From Sphingomonas psychrotolerans (GTDB lineage: Bacteria > Pseudomonadota > Alphaproteobacteria > Sphingomonadales > Sphingomonadaceae): DNA of 64,000 nt. Below, piece after piece: positions 17,288-25,822 of the stretch; the stretch's first letter is position 1; the number at the start of each line of letters is the position of its first letter. Below the pieces are notes generated by a model. That model had not been told where the DNA came from. It made no database searches and was given only the letters and a program-made list of their open reading frames with translations. The stretch spans positions 2,955,001 through 3,019,000 of the forward strand of contig NZ_CP024923.1 in NCBI RefSeq assembly GCF_002796605.1, written 5' to 3'. A program made the translations under genes and the position numbers.

Positions 17288-17503
17288 GACAAGTCCCTCC
17301 GTTGTGAGCCCGGCGGGCCGGGCGACGTAAGGAAAAATCCGCAACCACTCATGTTGGTTCCGTATCGATTTTTCGATGCGCTCGTGGAACCTTCCTGCTC
17401 CTCAGCCGTGCGGCGCGCTTCCTGCTCTGGAACCCCCGCTTTCGCCCGGTGGGAGGGCCTGGATCGTATCGATCTCAAGCATAGATTAATCCCGTCTCTT
17501 TCG

Positions 17504-18034
17504 TCAGGAACACACCTCTCCAATCTCGTCGTCCTCGGCCACCGGCCTTGTTGCCCAGCTCGCGTGAAGCGTCGGCACCGCCGAATGGAGCGTGATCAGA
17601 TAGAAGCCGAGCGAGCGCAGCTGGTCGAGGATCGCGAGACGCGGCCAGTCGCCGATGATCCCAAGGCCGACGACCAGCCAGATCCCGGCAAAGGCTGCCA
17701 TGCTCACCGCCGCGAACCCGGCGAGCATCGCGCGCGCCCGGAGCGCGCGATCGAATTCGTCGACCCGTTCGGCCGATCCCCACGGCTTTAGCGGCCCAAA
17801 GATCGGCAGCAAGACGGCGATCGCAAAGCCCAGCATGATCAGCGCGTAACCGGCATTGACGCGCTCGACGCGGACCAGGCCGATGATCATGCCCGCGCTG
17901 GCGACCGCTAACGCGACGATCGGCACCCAGCGGAGATGCCTGCGACGTGCCTGCCCCCGCGCCACTGCCGGAACGCCGGTACGCTCGGCGGCGGCGTCGA
18001 GTCGGGTAAAAAAACGCTCGTTGAATCTGGACAT
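17504..18034 (-). CDS. Four-helix membrane protein of unknown function
   Basis: A 176-residue protein with a basic cytoplasmic N-terminus (about 1-38) and four predicted helices (about 40-60, 65-85, 105-130 and 135-160). I recognise no named family. ATG 18034 is preceded by GGAG at good spacing. It lies 20 bases after the XRE regulator gene; an HTH regulator of the Cro/YozG type followed by such a membrane protein is a recurrent gene pair. The role is unknown. Confidence 0.8.
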   Translation of the reverse strand: MSRFNERFFTRLDAAAERTGVPAVARGQARRRHLRWVPIVALAVASAGMIIGLVRVERVNAGYALIMLGFAIAVLLPIFGPLKPWGSAERVDEFDRALRARAMLAGFAAVSMAAFAGIWLVVGLGIIGDWPRLAILDQLRSLGFYLITLHSAVPTLHASWATRPVAEDDEIGEVCS

Positions 18035-18054
18035 GGCTATGCTCCGCATCGGCC

Positions 18055-18297
18055 TCAGACGCTTGCGCGCCGAAGCGCAGTGGCGACGGATTCGAAGGGC
18101 TGGAAGGAAAAGAGCAATTCGACGGACACGTCGAACTGCCCGGCGATCTTCATCGCGAGCTCGAGGCTGGGGCTATAGTCGCCGCGCTCGAGATAGCCGA
18201 TCGTCTGCGGATTGACCCCCACGGCGTCGGCCAACATGCGGCGACTCATCCCGCGCTCGGCGCGGAACAGGGCAATACGGTTATGGATGACAGACAC
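18055..18297 (-). CDS. XRE/Cro-type transcriptional regulator
   Basis: The 80-residue regulator is little more than one helix-turn-helix: FRAERGMSRRMLADAVGVNP with QTIGYLERGDYSPSLELAMK following, like the short YozG/Cro class. GTG 18297 gives the expected short N-terminus (VSVIHNRIALFR); the frame is open further upstream but without family support. It is followed by the membrane-protein gene, and a perfect palindrome at 18310-18326 just ahead of its start is the likely operator. Confidence 0.88.
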   Translation of the reverse strand: MSVIHNRIALFRAERGMSRRMLADAVGVNPQTIGYLERGDYSPSLELAMKIAGQFDVSVELLFSFQPFESVATALRRASV

Positions 18298-18309
18298 AAT
18301 GGCGACCCA

Positions 18310-18326
18310 GCAATACGAACTATTGC
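18310..18326. promoter_or_regulatory. Palindromic operator candidate of the XRE regulator
   Basis: GCAATA-CGAAC-TATTGC is a perfect 6-bp inverted repeat with a 5-base spacer, 13 bases before the regulator's GTG start. Its AT-rich setting in otherwise GC-rich DNA suggests that it overlaps the promoter and allows self-repression. Inferred from position. Confidence 0.55.
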
Positions 18327-18386
18327 GTTTACACAACAAACTATGCCGTGAGTCAACCGCGCCCAAAACGCGCTTCTACCCGAAGG

Positions 18387-19277
18387 TCAAGGCCGCTCGC
18401 GCGCCTGGCGATAAGTGCCCAGCACGCGCATCCATTTCGAGTGGAACTTCAATTCCTCGAGCGCGCGATCGATCGCCGGATCGCCCGGGCCGCCGACGAT
18501 GTCGGCATAGAATTCGGTCGCCGCGAAACTGCCGCCGCGCTGGTAGCTCTCCAGCTTGGTCATGTTGACGCCATTGGTCGCGAAGCCGCCCAGCGCCTTG
18601 TAGAGCGCAGCCGAGACATTGCGCACTTCGAAGATGAAAGTGGTCATCACCGGCCCCTCTACCGGCAGCGACAACCCGTCGCGCGCCAGCACGACGAAGC
18701 GCGTCATATTGTGTTCGGCATCGGCAAGGTCGGTCTCGAGCAGATTGAGTCCGTAGAGCTCGGCAGCACCCGGCGGCGCGAGCGCGGCGACTGCGGGATC
18801 GGCCATCTCGGCGATCACTGCCGCGGCGCCGGCGGTGTCCGGATAGGCCAGCGGCGCAATGCCGTTTGCCTTCAGCCAATGCCGGCACTGGCCGAGCGCC
18901 TGCGGATGGCTCATCGCCTCACGGACCTGATCGATACTGCCGGTGCCCATCAATCCGTAGCGGATCGGCAGGAAATGCTCGCCAGTGATCGCCAGTCCGG
19001 ATTCGGGCAGCAGGAAATGGATGTCGGCGACGCGGCCGTGAAGCGAATTCTCGATGGGGATCATCGCGCGATCGGCGCGGCCTTCCTTCACTGCGTCGAT
19101 CGCGTCCTCGAACGAGAAGCACGGAAGCGGCAGTCCGTCGGCAAAGGCCTCGCGCACCGCGATGTGCGAATTGGCGCCTGGCGCGCCCTGAAACGCGATG
19201 GCGCGCGCCGGCTCGGCGGAGGCCTTGGCAATCATCTCGGCGACGATCGGACGTGCGGGTGCGGCGAAATTCTCCAT
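18387..19277 (-). CDS. pheA: Prephenate dehydratase
   Basis: It converts prephenate to phenylpyruvate in phenylalanine synthesis. The 296-residue protein has the PDT signatures FQGAPGANSHIA (near 29), IPIENSLHG (near 73) and NMTRFVVLAR (near 188, the TRF catalytic triplet). A C-terminal ACT domain (FIFEVRNVSAALYKALGGF, then MTKLES) follows for feedback control by phenylalanine. No chorismate mutase part is fused. The stand-alone dehydratase form is usual in alphaproteobacteria. Confidence 0.95.
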   Translation of the reverse strand: MENFAAPARPIVAEMIAKASAEPARAIAFQGAPGANSHIAVREAFADGLPLPCFSFEDAIDAVKEGRADRAMIPIENSLHGRVADIHFLLPESGLAITGEHFLPIRYGLMGTGSIDQVREAMSHPQALGQCRHWLKANGIAPLAYPDTAGAAAVIAEMADPAVAALAPPGAAELYGLNLLETDLADAEHNMTRFVVLARDGLSLPVEGPVMTTFIFEVRNVSAALYKALGGFATNGVNMTKLESYQRGGSFAATEFYADIVGGPGDPAIDRALEELKFHSKWMRVLGTYRQARERP

Positions 19278-19378
19278 GGGATCGCGCGCTAGCCGTGCGC
19301 GTTTCCCGCGGCAACCCCGGCTTGCGATAGCAAAAACCGCAGCCTAAAGGGCGAACGACTTTCCTTTAGGGGCGTGTG

Positions 19379-20059
19379 ATGGACGATCGGTTCAATACGA
19401 TTGCAGGTTGGGCATTGGCGGGCGGCATTGCGGCGCTCGGCCTGTCGATCGTGAGCGGTATGGTCTTCCACTCCGAGCGCCCCGAAAAAATGGGCTATGT
19501 GATCGAAGGCGTCGAGGAGAGCGGCGAAGGCGGCGCCGTCGCCGTTGCGCCGATCGCCACGCGCCTTGCCGCTGCCGACCTCGCCAAGGGCGCCGATATA
19601 TTCAAACAGTGCACTGCCTGCCACACGATCAACCAGGGCGGCGCTTCCGGCATCGGTCCGAACCTCTATGCTTCGGTCGGCAAGCCGCATGGCCACGTTC
19701 CCGGTTTCGCCTATTCGGACGCGCTCAAGGGCGTTCCCGGCAACTGGACCTTCGACGCGCTCGATGCGTGGCTGACCTCCCCACGCAAATACGCGCCGGG
19801 CACCAAGATGACCTTCGCGGGCATCGCCAATCCGCAGGATCGCGCGAACGTGATCGCCTACCTCAACGCGCAGGGCTCGAACCTGCCGCTGCCAGCCGCA
19901 CCAGCCGCCGGCGAGGAGCCCGCGGCGGACAACGCCGCCGAGGCGAATGTCGCAGAGGGCGCCGAACCGGCCAATATCTCGAACGAGGCGACCCCGGCGG
20001 AAGGCACTCCGGCCAAGGACCCGCAGGCGGCGATCCAGGCCGAGAAGAAGGGCCACTAA
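19379..20059 (+). CDS. Membrane-anchored c-type cytochrome (CycM/c552-like)
   Basis: The protein (226 residues) has an uncleaved N-terminal helix (about 10-30), a linker, then a single-haem class I cytochrome c domain. The haem site is CTACH (near 81-85) and the axial methionine is in GTKMTFAGI. Such proteins carry electrons between the bc1 complex and cytochrome oxidase at the periplasmic face. The tail after residue 165 is alanine/proline/glutamate-rich and probably disordered. ATG 19379 follows an AGGGG; GTG 19376 is also possible. A strong terminator follows. Confidence 0.93.
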   Translation: MDDRFNTIAGWALAGGIAALGLSIVSGMVFHSERPEKMGYVIEGVEESGEGGAVAVAPIATRLAAADLAKGADIFKQCTACHTINQGGASGIGPNLYASVGKPHGHVPGFAYSDALKGVPGNWTFDALDAWLTSPRKYAPGTKMTFAGIANPQDRANVIAYLNAQGSNLPLPAAPAAGEEPAADNAAEANVAEGAEPANISNEATPAEGTPAKDPQAAIQAEKKGH

Positions 20060-20080
20060 GCCTCCTTGGTACGAACAGAA

Positions 20081-20107
20081 AAGGCCGCCTTTCGGGGCGG
20101 CCTTTTT
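20081..20107 (+). terminator. Terminator after the cytochrome c gene
   Basis: A perfect 9-bp stem AAGGCCGCC/GGCGGCCTT with a six-base loop, followed by T residues. Confidence 0.88.
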
Positions 20108-20126
20108 GTTGGCGACGGCGCCACGC

Positions 20127-21002
20127 TCAGCGTTTCGGCTGCCTGTCCCGCCAGAAGTCCTGCACGATCTGCCAACCCTCTTCCGCCGTCTCGACGAAGT
20201 GGAACAGGTTCAGGTCGCGCGGCGAGATCACGCCTTCCTCGCACAGCGCCTCGAAGTTCACCACGCGCTGCCAGAAGTCCTTGCCGTAGAACAGCACGGG
20301 GATCGGATCGATCTTGCCGGTCTGGATCAGCGTCAGCAGCTCGAAGCTCTCGTCGAACGTGCCGAACCCGCCGGGGAACACCGCCACTGCGCGCGCGTGC
20401 AGCAGGAAGTGCATCTTGCGCAGCGCGAAATAGTGGAACTGCATCGAAAGCGACGGCGTGACATAGGGATTGGGCGCCTGCTCGTGCGGCAGCACGATAT
20501 TGAGCGCCACGGTGTCGGCGCCCACGTCGCGCGCGCCGCGATTGGCCGCTTCCATGATCGACGGGCCGCCGCCCGAGCACACCACGAAGTGGCGCTTGCC
20601 GGCCTCGTCGAGCGGGAAATTGCTTACCGTCTGCGCCAGTTCGCGCGCGACGTCGTAATAACGTGATTTCTCGATCAGCCGCTCGGCCACCTTCTTTTGC
20701 TCGGGCGTGTCGGCGAGTTCGAGCAGCGCCTTCGCCTTTTCGGGCTCGGGAATTCGTGCCGAGCCATAGACGACGAAGGTCGAGGCGATATTGGCCGCGT
20801 CGAGGATCAATTGGGGCTTTAGCAGCTCGAGCTGGAAGCGCACCGGCCGGAGATCCTCGCGCAGCAGGAAATCCATGTCCTGGAAGGCGAGGCGGTAGGC
20901 CGGATGCTCGGTCTGGGGCGTGCCGCTGTTGGTGTTGGCGTTTTCGGCTTCTTCCTGCGCGGGGCGGAAGACGCGGCTCGGGACGCGTGTATCGTTGCTC
21001 AT
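20127..21002 (-). CDS. LOG-family (TIGR00730) Rossmann-fold protein
   Basis: The 291-residue protein carries the nucleotide-binding SGGGPSIMEAANRGA and the hallmark PGGFGTFDE (PGGxGTxxE), both expected for the lysine-decarboxylase-like/LOG superfamily. Related proteins are nucleotide 5'-monophosphate nucleosidases such as PpnN, or cytokinin-activating enzymes. The exact substrate is not determined by sequence. ATG 21002 was chosen because the region before it lacks family similarity. Confidence 0.9.
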   Translation of the reverse strand: MSNDTRVPSRVFRPAQEEAENANTNSGTPQTEHPAYRLAFQDMDFLLREDLRPVRFQLELLKPQLILDAANIASTFVVYGSARIPEPEKAKALLELADTPEQKKVAERLIEKSRYYDVARELAQTVSNFPLDEAGKRHFVVCSGGGPSIMEAANRGARDVGADTVALNIVLPHEQAPNPYVTPSLSMQFHYFALRKMHFLLHARAVAVFPGGFGTFDESFELLTLIQTGKIDPIPVLFYGKDFWQRVVNFEALCEEGVISPRDLNLFHFVETAEEGWQIVQDFWRDRQPKR

Positions 21003-21046
21003 TTGGGCCGGCTTAGGCCGATCGCCGCCCCGCTGCAAATCCCGGA

Positions 21047-21706
21047 TCAAGCACAGAACGGGCCGCGGCCCATGTCGAGATGCAGGTGGTTGTAGTGCGC
21101 CGCATTATAGTCGGGGCCGAGCACGGTCTTGAATCGCTTGCACGCCGATCGGTGGATCACCTGGAAGAATTCGCGCACCGCGGGATCGTCCGATTTCCAC
21201 CCGGTCTCGACGCGGACCTTGCGCCCGTCGGCGAGCACGAACCCGCCGACGTCGACTGCATTGCCCAGCCCGTGCTCCGACATGCGCCCCGAGGCACCGC
21301 TGCCGATGATCGCGCGGCACGAATAGGTGCCGAAGCTCTCGACGCGGACGAGCTCGCTGCCGAGGATCTGCTTTGCCGCCGGCGCCACTGCGAAGCGCAC
21401 CCATGCCGCGAAGCTGCGCGCCAGCGGACAGCGCATCGATTTGAGATTGGTCACCGGAACGCCGATGTCGAGCAATTGCACTGCGCCGGTGACGATGCAG
21501 CCGCCCCCGAAGTCCCGATCGGGCAGCGGCGAATAGCGGACCTGCTCGCGCGACAGATCGGTGAAGCATTGCTGCGTTTCGCGCGGCGTCGGACGATTGA
21601 GCGTGATCGGCCCAGATTTGCGCTCGCGAATCGGCGCGGGGCGGTCGTCATCGCCGCCGATGCAGCTGGCGAGAAGCAAAGCGAGGAACAGGATGCCGCG
21701 ACGCAT
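21047..21706 (-). CDS. Extensin-family lipoprotein (D-Ala-D-Ala carboxypeptidase-like fold)
   Basis: The protein begins MRRGILFLALLLASC, a short lipoprotein signal with lipobox LASC. The rest is the extensin-like C-terminal domain (about 60-219): SYSCRAI-type cysteine, SEHGLGNAVDVGGFVL (metal-site H and D) and NAAHYNHLHLDMG with histidines, all typical of the peptidoglycan-related M15-like fold. Four or more cysteines may form disulphides. Probably periplasmic and cell-wall associated; activity unproven. Confidence 0.88.
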   Translation of the reverse strand: MRRGILFLALLLASCIGGDDDRPAPIRERKSGPITLNRPTPRETQQCFTDLSREQVRYSPLPDRDFGGGCIVTGAVQLLDIGVPVTNLKSMRCPLARSFAAWVRFAVAPAAKQILGSELVRVESFGTYSCRAIIGSGASGRMSEHGLGNAVDVGGFVLADGRKVRVETGWKSDDPAVREFFQVIHRSACKRFKTVLGPDYNAAHYNHLHLDMGRGPFCA

Positions 21707-21840
21707 GCAGGGGACATAGCACGCGGATTCCGGAATTTCGCCGTTCCCGGTCGCACGCCTGCACCGGTTTGACTCTGGCACTGTTACCGCTACCATATTT
21801 GGCGGATGCCGCGCGAAGATGGCATCCACCGGAGAGGCAC

Positions 21841-22719
21841 ATGACCAAGCTGTTCGCCGCCATCGCCTGGGCGCTCGCCCTGCTCGCCCCGCCGGCAGCG
21901 GCGCAGCAACCGCCCGTAATGCCGCAGCGGATCGCATTGTGGGCCGATGGCGCGCCGGGCTTTGAGAGCCGCAAGAACATCCCCGAGCAAGCGGAGGCCT
22001 ATTGGCTCAAGCCGGTCAACGATCCCAGCATCACCTATTTCCCCGCGCGCCCCGGCCGCGAGACGGGCGCGGCGGTGCTGCTGATGCCGGGCGGGGCGCA
22101 CGAGTTCCTCGTCATCACCAGCGAAGGCAATGATGCGGCGCGCTGGTTCAACGAGCGCGGGATCGCGGCGTTCGTGCTGCGCTACCGGCTCTTCCGCGGC
22201 AAGGACTCGCCCTACGCGTTCGAGCATGCCCGGCAGGATGCCGAGCGCGCGATGCGGACGATCCGGAGCCACGCCGGCGAATGGAAGCTCGATCCGCACA
22301 AGATCGGCGTGGTCGGTTTCTCGGCCGGCGGCGAACTCGCCCGCGTCACCTTGCTCAGCCCGCCGGTGGAAGCGCCCGGCAAAGGTGACGCGATCGACCG
22401 GCTGTCGGCGCGCCCCGATTTCGGCGTGCTCGTCTTCCCCGGGCCGCTCCACGCCGAGGAAAAGATAACGCGCGATTCGCCGCCTTTACTGATGACCGCG
22501 ACCAACGACGATCAATGCTGCTCGCAGCCGATCATCGATTTGCTGGGCGCCTATCGCGCCGCGGGTGCCTCGTCCGAACTCCATATGTATGCGGCGGGCG
22601 GACACGCCTTCAACATGGGCGAGACCACCCCGATGGTCAGCCTGCGCAATTGGCCCGCGCGGATCACCGACTGGATGACCGATCGCGGGCTGCTCGCCAA
22701 ATGGCCCCCGGAAAAATAA
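21841..22719 (+). CDS. Secreted alpha/beta hydrolase (acetyl-xylan esterase/BD-FAE-like)
   Basis: The 292-residue protein has a signal peptide (cut near PPAAAQ). The alpha/beta hydrolase domain shows the oxyanion motif MPGGAHEF, the nucleophile elbow GFSAGGE (serine near 163), and the catalytic histidine in AAGGHAFNMG. Such enzymes release acetyl or other acyl groups from polysaccharides; the substrate is inferred only from resemblance. GGAGAGG lies 4-5 bases ahead of ATG 21841. Confidence 0.88.
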   Translation: MTKLFAAIAWALALLAPPAAAQQPPVMPQRIALWADGAPGFESRKNIPEQAEAYWLKPVNDPSITYFPARPGRETGAAVLLMPGGAHEFLVITSEGNDAARWFNERGIAAFVLRYRLFRGKDSPYAFEHARQDAERAMRTIRSHAGEWKLDPHKIGVVGFSAGGELARVTLLSPPVEAPGKGDAIDRLSARPDFGVLVFPGPLHAEEKITRDSPPLLMTATNDDQCCSQPIIDLLGAYRAAGASSELHMYAAGGHAFNMGETTPMVSLRNWPARITDWMTDRGLLAKWPPEK

Positions 22720-22795
22720 TCGTCATCCCCGCGAAAGCCGGGACCTCAGGCGAGGCGATACCACATGAGATCCCGGCCTTCCCCGGAATGACGAT
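22720..22795. repeat. REP-like intergenic inverted repeat
   Basis: TCGTCATCCCCGCGAAAGCC is matched at the far end by an inverted, slightly diverged copy (GGCCTTCCCCGGAATGACGA), giving a long imperfect hairpin between two genes. The core GCGAAAGCCGGGA recurs in other gaps of the window. Confidence 0.7.
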
Positions 22796-22887
22796 AGCCA
22801 CATTGACTTTGCCCGCGCCGCCGCTAGGGCCGTCGGCGGGCCACGCGGTCCCAACGCCGCGCGTGCTCTCTGCGAGGAGAGACTGAC

Positions 22888-24048
22888 ATGAGTGATTCTG
22901 CCGTTACCGACGCCAAAGCTGCGTCCGCCGCCAAGCCCGCTACGAAGCCGGCACGCCCCTTTTTCTCTTCCGGTCCCTGCGCCAAGCCTCCGGGCTGGGA
23001 TGCGTCGAAGCTCGCCAGCGAATCGCTCGGCCGCTCGCATCGCTCGAAGATCGGCAAGACCCGCCTCCAATATGCGATCGACCTGATGCGCGCGCTGCTC
23101 GGCCTGCCCGACACCCACCGCATTGGCATCGTTCCGGGATCGGACACCGGCGCCTTCGAGATGGCGATGTGGACGATGCTGGGCGCCAAGCCCGTGACGA
23201 CGCTCGCCTGGGAGAGCTTCGGCGAAGGCTGGGTCACCGATGCGGTGAAGCAGCTCAAGCTCGATCCGACCGTGCTGCGCGCCGATTACGGCAAGCTACC
23301 CGATCTCGACGCAGTCGACTGGTCGAACGACGTGCTGTTCACCTGGAACGGCACCACGAGCGGAGTCCGGGTGCCGAACGGCGACTGGATCCCCGACGAC
23401 CGCGAGGGCCTGAGCTTCGCCGACGCGACCAGCGCGGTGTTCGCTTATGACCTGCCCTGGGACAAGATCGATGTCGCGACCTTCTCGTGGCAGAAGGTGC
23501 TGGGCGGCGAGGGTGGCCACGGCGTGCTGATCCTCGGCCCGCGCGCTGTCGAGCGGCTGGAGAACTACACCCCCGCCTGGCCGCTGCCCAAGGTGTTCCG
23601 CCTCGTCTCGAAGGGCAAGCTTGCCGACGGCGTGTTCAAGGGCGAGACGATCAACACCCCGTCGATGCTCGCGGTCGAGGATGCGATCTTCGCGCTCGAA
23701 TGGGGCAAGTCGATCGGCGGCGGCTGGGGCCTGATTGCTCGCTCGGACGCGAATGCCGAGGCGCTCAACAAGATCGTCGCTGAGCGCGACTGGCTCGGCC
23801 ATCTCGCCGAAGATGAGAGCATCCGCTCGAAGACCAGCGTATGCCTCACCGTCGAGGGCGCGGACGAAGCTTTCATCAAGAAGTTCGCCGGGCTGCTCGA
23901 CAAGGAAGGCGCGGCCTATGATGTCGCCGGCTATCGCGACGCCCCCCCCGGCTTGCGCATCTGGTGCGGCGCGACGGTCGAGACCGCCGATATCGAGGCG
24001 CTCGGGCCGTGGCTCGACTGGGCGTATGAGACCGCGAAAACAGCCTGA
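22888..24048 (+). CDS. serC: Phosphoserine aminotransferase
   Basis: SerC converts 3-phosphohydroxypyruvate and glutamate to phosphoserine. The 386-residue protein is the alphaproteobacterial long-type enzyme, starting its core with FFSSGPCAKPPGWD. The PLP-binding lysine lies in TFSWQKVLGGEGGHGVLIL (near 202). GSDTGAFEMAMW and NGTTSGVRVPNGDWI match the family. It is immediately upstream of serA with a palindromic repeat between them; the two are likely co-transcribed. Confidence 0.96.
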   Translation: MSDSAVTDAKAASAAKPATKPARPFFSSGPCAKPPGWDASKLASESLGRSHRSKIGKTRLQYAIDLMRALLGLPDTHRIGIVPGSDTGAFEMAMWTMLGAKPVTTLAWESFGEGWVTDAVKQLKLDPTVLRADYGKLPDLDAVDWSNDVLFTWNGTTSGVRVPNGDWIPDDREGLSFADATSAVFAYDLPWDKIDVATFSWQKVLGGEGGHGVLILGPRAVERLENYTPAWPLPKVFRLVSKGKLADGVFKGETINTPSMLAVEDAIFALEWGKSIGGGWGLIARSDANAEALNKIVAERDWLGHLAEDESIRSKTSVCLTVEGADEAFIKKFAGLLDKEGAAYDVAGYRDAPPGLRIWCGATVETADIEALGPWLDWAYETAKTA

Positions 24049-24053
24049 CCCTC

Positions 24054-24131
24054 GTGCTCCTGCGGAAGCAGGAGCCCAGGATCGCACGCGATTCCCGCTA
24101 TAACTCTGGGCTCCTGCTTTCGCAGGAGCAC
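24054..24131. repeat. Nested inverted repeat between serC and serA
   Basis: GTGCTCCTGCGGAAGCAGGA at the left is mirrored by CTCCTGCTTTCGCAGGAGCAC at the right, and each arm is itself a small hairpin. It may act as an RNA stability or attenuation element between the two genes. Confidence 0.7.
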
Positions 24132-24154
24132 CGGCTCTCTCCAGGAGCAGCTAA

Positions 24155-25732
24155 ATGCCCAAGGTACTGATCAGCGACAAAATGGACCCCAAGGCCGCCG
24201 AGATCTTCCGCGCCCGCGGAGTCGAGGTGGACGAGATCACCGGCAAGACGCCGGAGGAACTCATGGCGATCATCGGCGACTATGACGGCCTCGCGATCCG
24301 CAGCTCGACCAAGGTGACCAAGGAAATCCTCGATGCGGCGACCAACCTCAAGGTCGTCGGCCGCGCCGGGATCGGCGTCGACAATGTCGATATTCCCGCG
24401 GCCTCGGCCAAGGGCGTCGTCGTCATGAACACCCCCTTCGGCAATTCGATCACCACCGCCGAGCACGCCATCGCCCTGATGTTCGCGCTCGCCCGCGACC
24501 TGCCCGAGGCCGACAAGTCGACCCAGGCCGGCAAGTGGGAGAAGAACCGCTTCATGGGCGTCGAGGTCACCGGCAAGACGCTCGGCCTGATCGGCGCGGG
24601 CAATATCGGCTCGATCGTCGCCGATCGCGCACTCGGCCTCAAGATGAAGGTGATCGCCTATGATCCCTTCCTCACGCCCGAGCGCGCGCTCGAAATGGGC
24701 GTCGAGAAGATGACGCTCGACGATCTCCTCCTGCGCGCCGACTTCATCACGTTGCACACGCCGCTGACCGACCAGACCCGCAACATCCTTTCCGCTGAAA
24801 ATCTCGCCAAGACCCGCAAGGGCGTCCGCATCATCAATTGCGCGCGTGGCGGGCTGATTGACGAGGCAGCGCTCAAGCAAGGCCTCGAATCCGGCCATAT
24901 CGGCGGCGCCGCGCTCGACGTGTTCGTGCAGGAGCCGGCGAAGGAATCGCCGTTGTTCGGCACCCCCAACTTCATCTCGACCCCGCATCTCGGCGCGTCG
25001 ACCAACGAGGCACAGGTCAATGTCGCGATCCAGGTCGCCGAACAGATGGCGGACTATCTGGTCTCGGGCGGAGTCACCAACGCGCTCAACCTCCCCAGCC
25101 TCTCGGCCGAGGAAGCCCCGCGGCTCAAGCCCTATATGGCGCTGGCCGAGAAGCTCGGCAGCCTGATCGGCCAGCTCGCGCATGGCGAGATCGCCCGCGT
25201 GTCGATCCACAGCGAAGGCGCCGCGGCCGAGCTCAACCAGAAGCCGATCGTCAGCGCCGTGCTCGCGGGCTTCCTGCGTGTCCATTCGGACACGGTGAAC
25301 ATGGTCAACGCGCCGTTCCTCGCCAAGGAGCGCGGCATGGAGATCCGCGAGGTCCGCAACGAGAAGGAAGGCGATTACCACACCTTGCTGCGCGTCTCGC
25401 TCAAGACCGACGCCGGCGAGCGCTCGGTTGCCGGCACCTTGTTCTCGAACGCGCAGCCGCGCCTCGTCGAATTGTTCGGGATCAAGGTCGAGGCCGATCT
25501 GGTCGGCCACATGCTCTATGTCGTCAACGAAGACGCGCCCGGTTTCATCGGCCGGCTCGGCACTTCCCTCGGCGAGGCGGGCGTCAATATCGGCACCTTC
25601 CACCTCGGCCGCCGCGATGCGGGCGGTGAGGCGGTGCTGCTGCTCTCGGTCGACAACGAAGTCACCTCCGAGCTCGTTGCCCGCGTCCGCGCGCTTCCGG
25701 GCGTGAAGACCGCGATGGCGCTGCGGTTCTGA
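24155..25732 (+). CDS. serA: D-3-phosphoglycerate dehydrogenase
   Basis: The first step of serine synthesis. The 525-residue protein is the long form. It has a substrate domain, an NAD-binding Rossmann motif GLIGAGNIGSIVADRALGL (near 145), RGGLIDEAAL and HLGAST with the catalytic histidine (near 280), then an intervening ASB domain (about 320-450) and a C-terminal ACT domain (HMLYVVNEDAPGFIGRLG). Feedback control through ACT/ASB is expected from the family. Confidence 0.97.
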   Translation: MPKVLISDKMDPKAAEIFRARGVEVDEITGKTPEELMAIIGDYDGLAIRSSTKVTKEILDAATNLKVVGRAGIGVDNVDIPAASAKGVVVMNTPFGNSITTAEHAIALMFALARDLPEADKSTQAGKWEKNRFMGVEVTGKTLGLIGAGNIGSIVADRALGLKMKVIAYDPFLTPERALEMGVEKMTLDDLLLRADFITLHTPLTDQTRNILSAENLAKTRKGVRIINCARGGLIDEAALKQGLESGHIGGAALDVFVQEPAKESPLFGTPNFISTPHLGASTNEAQVNVAIQVAEQMADYLVSGGVTNALNLPSLSAEEAPRLKPYMALAEKLGSLIGQLAHGEIARVSIHSEGAAAELNQKPIVSAVLAGFLRVHSDTVNMVNAPFLAKERGMEIREVRNEKEGDYHTLLRVSLKTDAGERSVAGTLFSNAQPRLVELFGIKVEADLVGHMLYVVNEDAPGFIGRLGTSLGEAGVNIGTFHLGRRDAGGEAVLLLSVDNEVTSELVARVRALPGVKTAMALRF

Positions 25733-25741
25733 CGAAAGTCA

Positions 25742-25801
25742 GGATCTCGTGCGGCAGGCGATCGGCTTGCGGCACGAGATCCCGGCTTTCGCCGGGGCGA
25801 C
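25742..25801. repeat. REP-like inverted repeat between serA and hisZ
   Basis: GGATCTCGTGC and GCACGAGATCC form a perfect 11-bp stem at 25742-25782, followed by the recurring CGGCTTTCGCCGGGG core. It may also end serA transcription, though no T tract follows. Confidence 0.7.
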
Positions 25802-25822
25802 GGATTGTTCTAGGGGAGAGTG

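Noticed and set aside
24098..25603. 501-codon open frame on the minus strand
   Set aside because: It lies entirely opposite serA, which is unmistakable, and has a composition typical of an antisense shadow.
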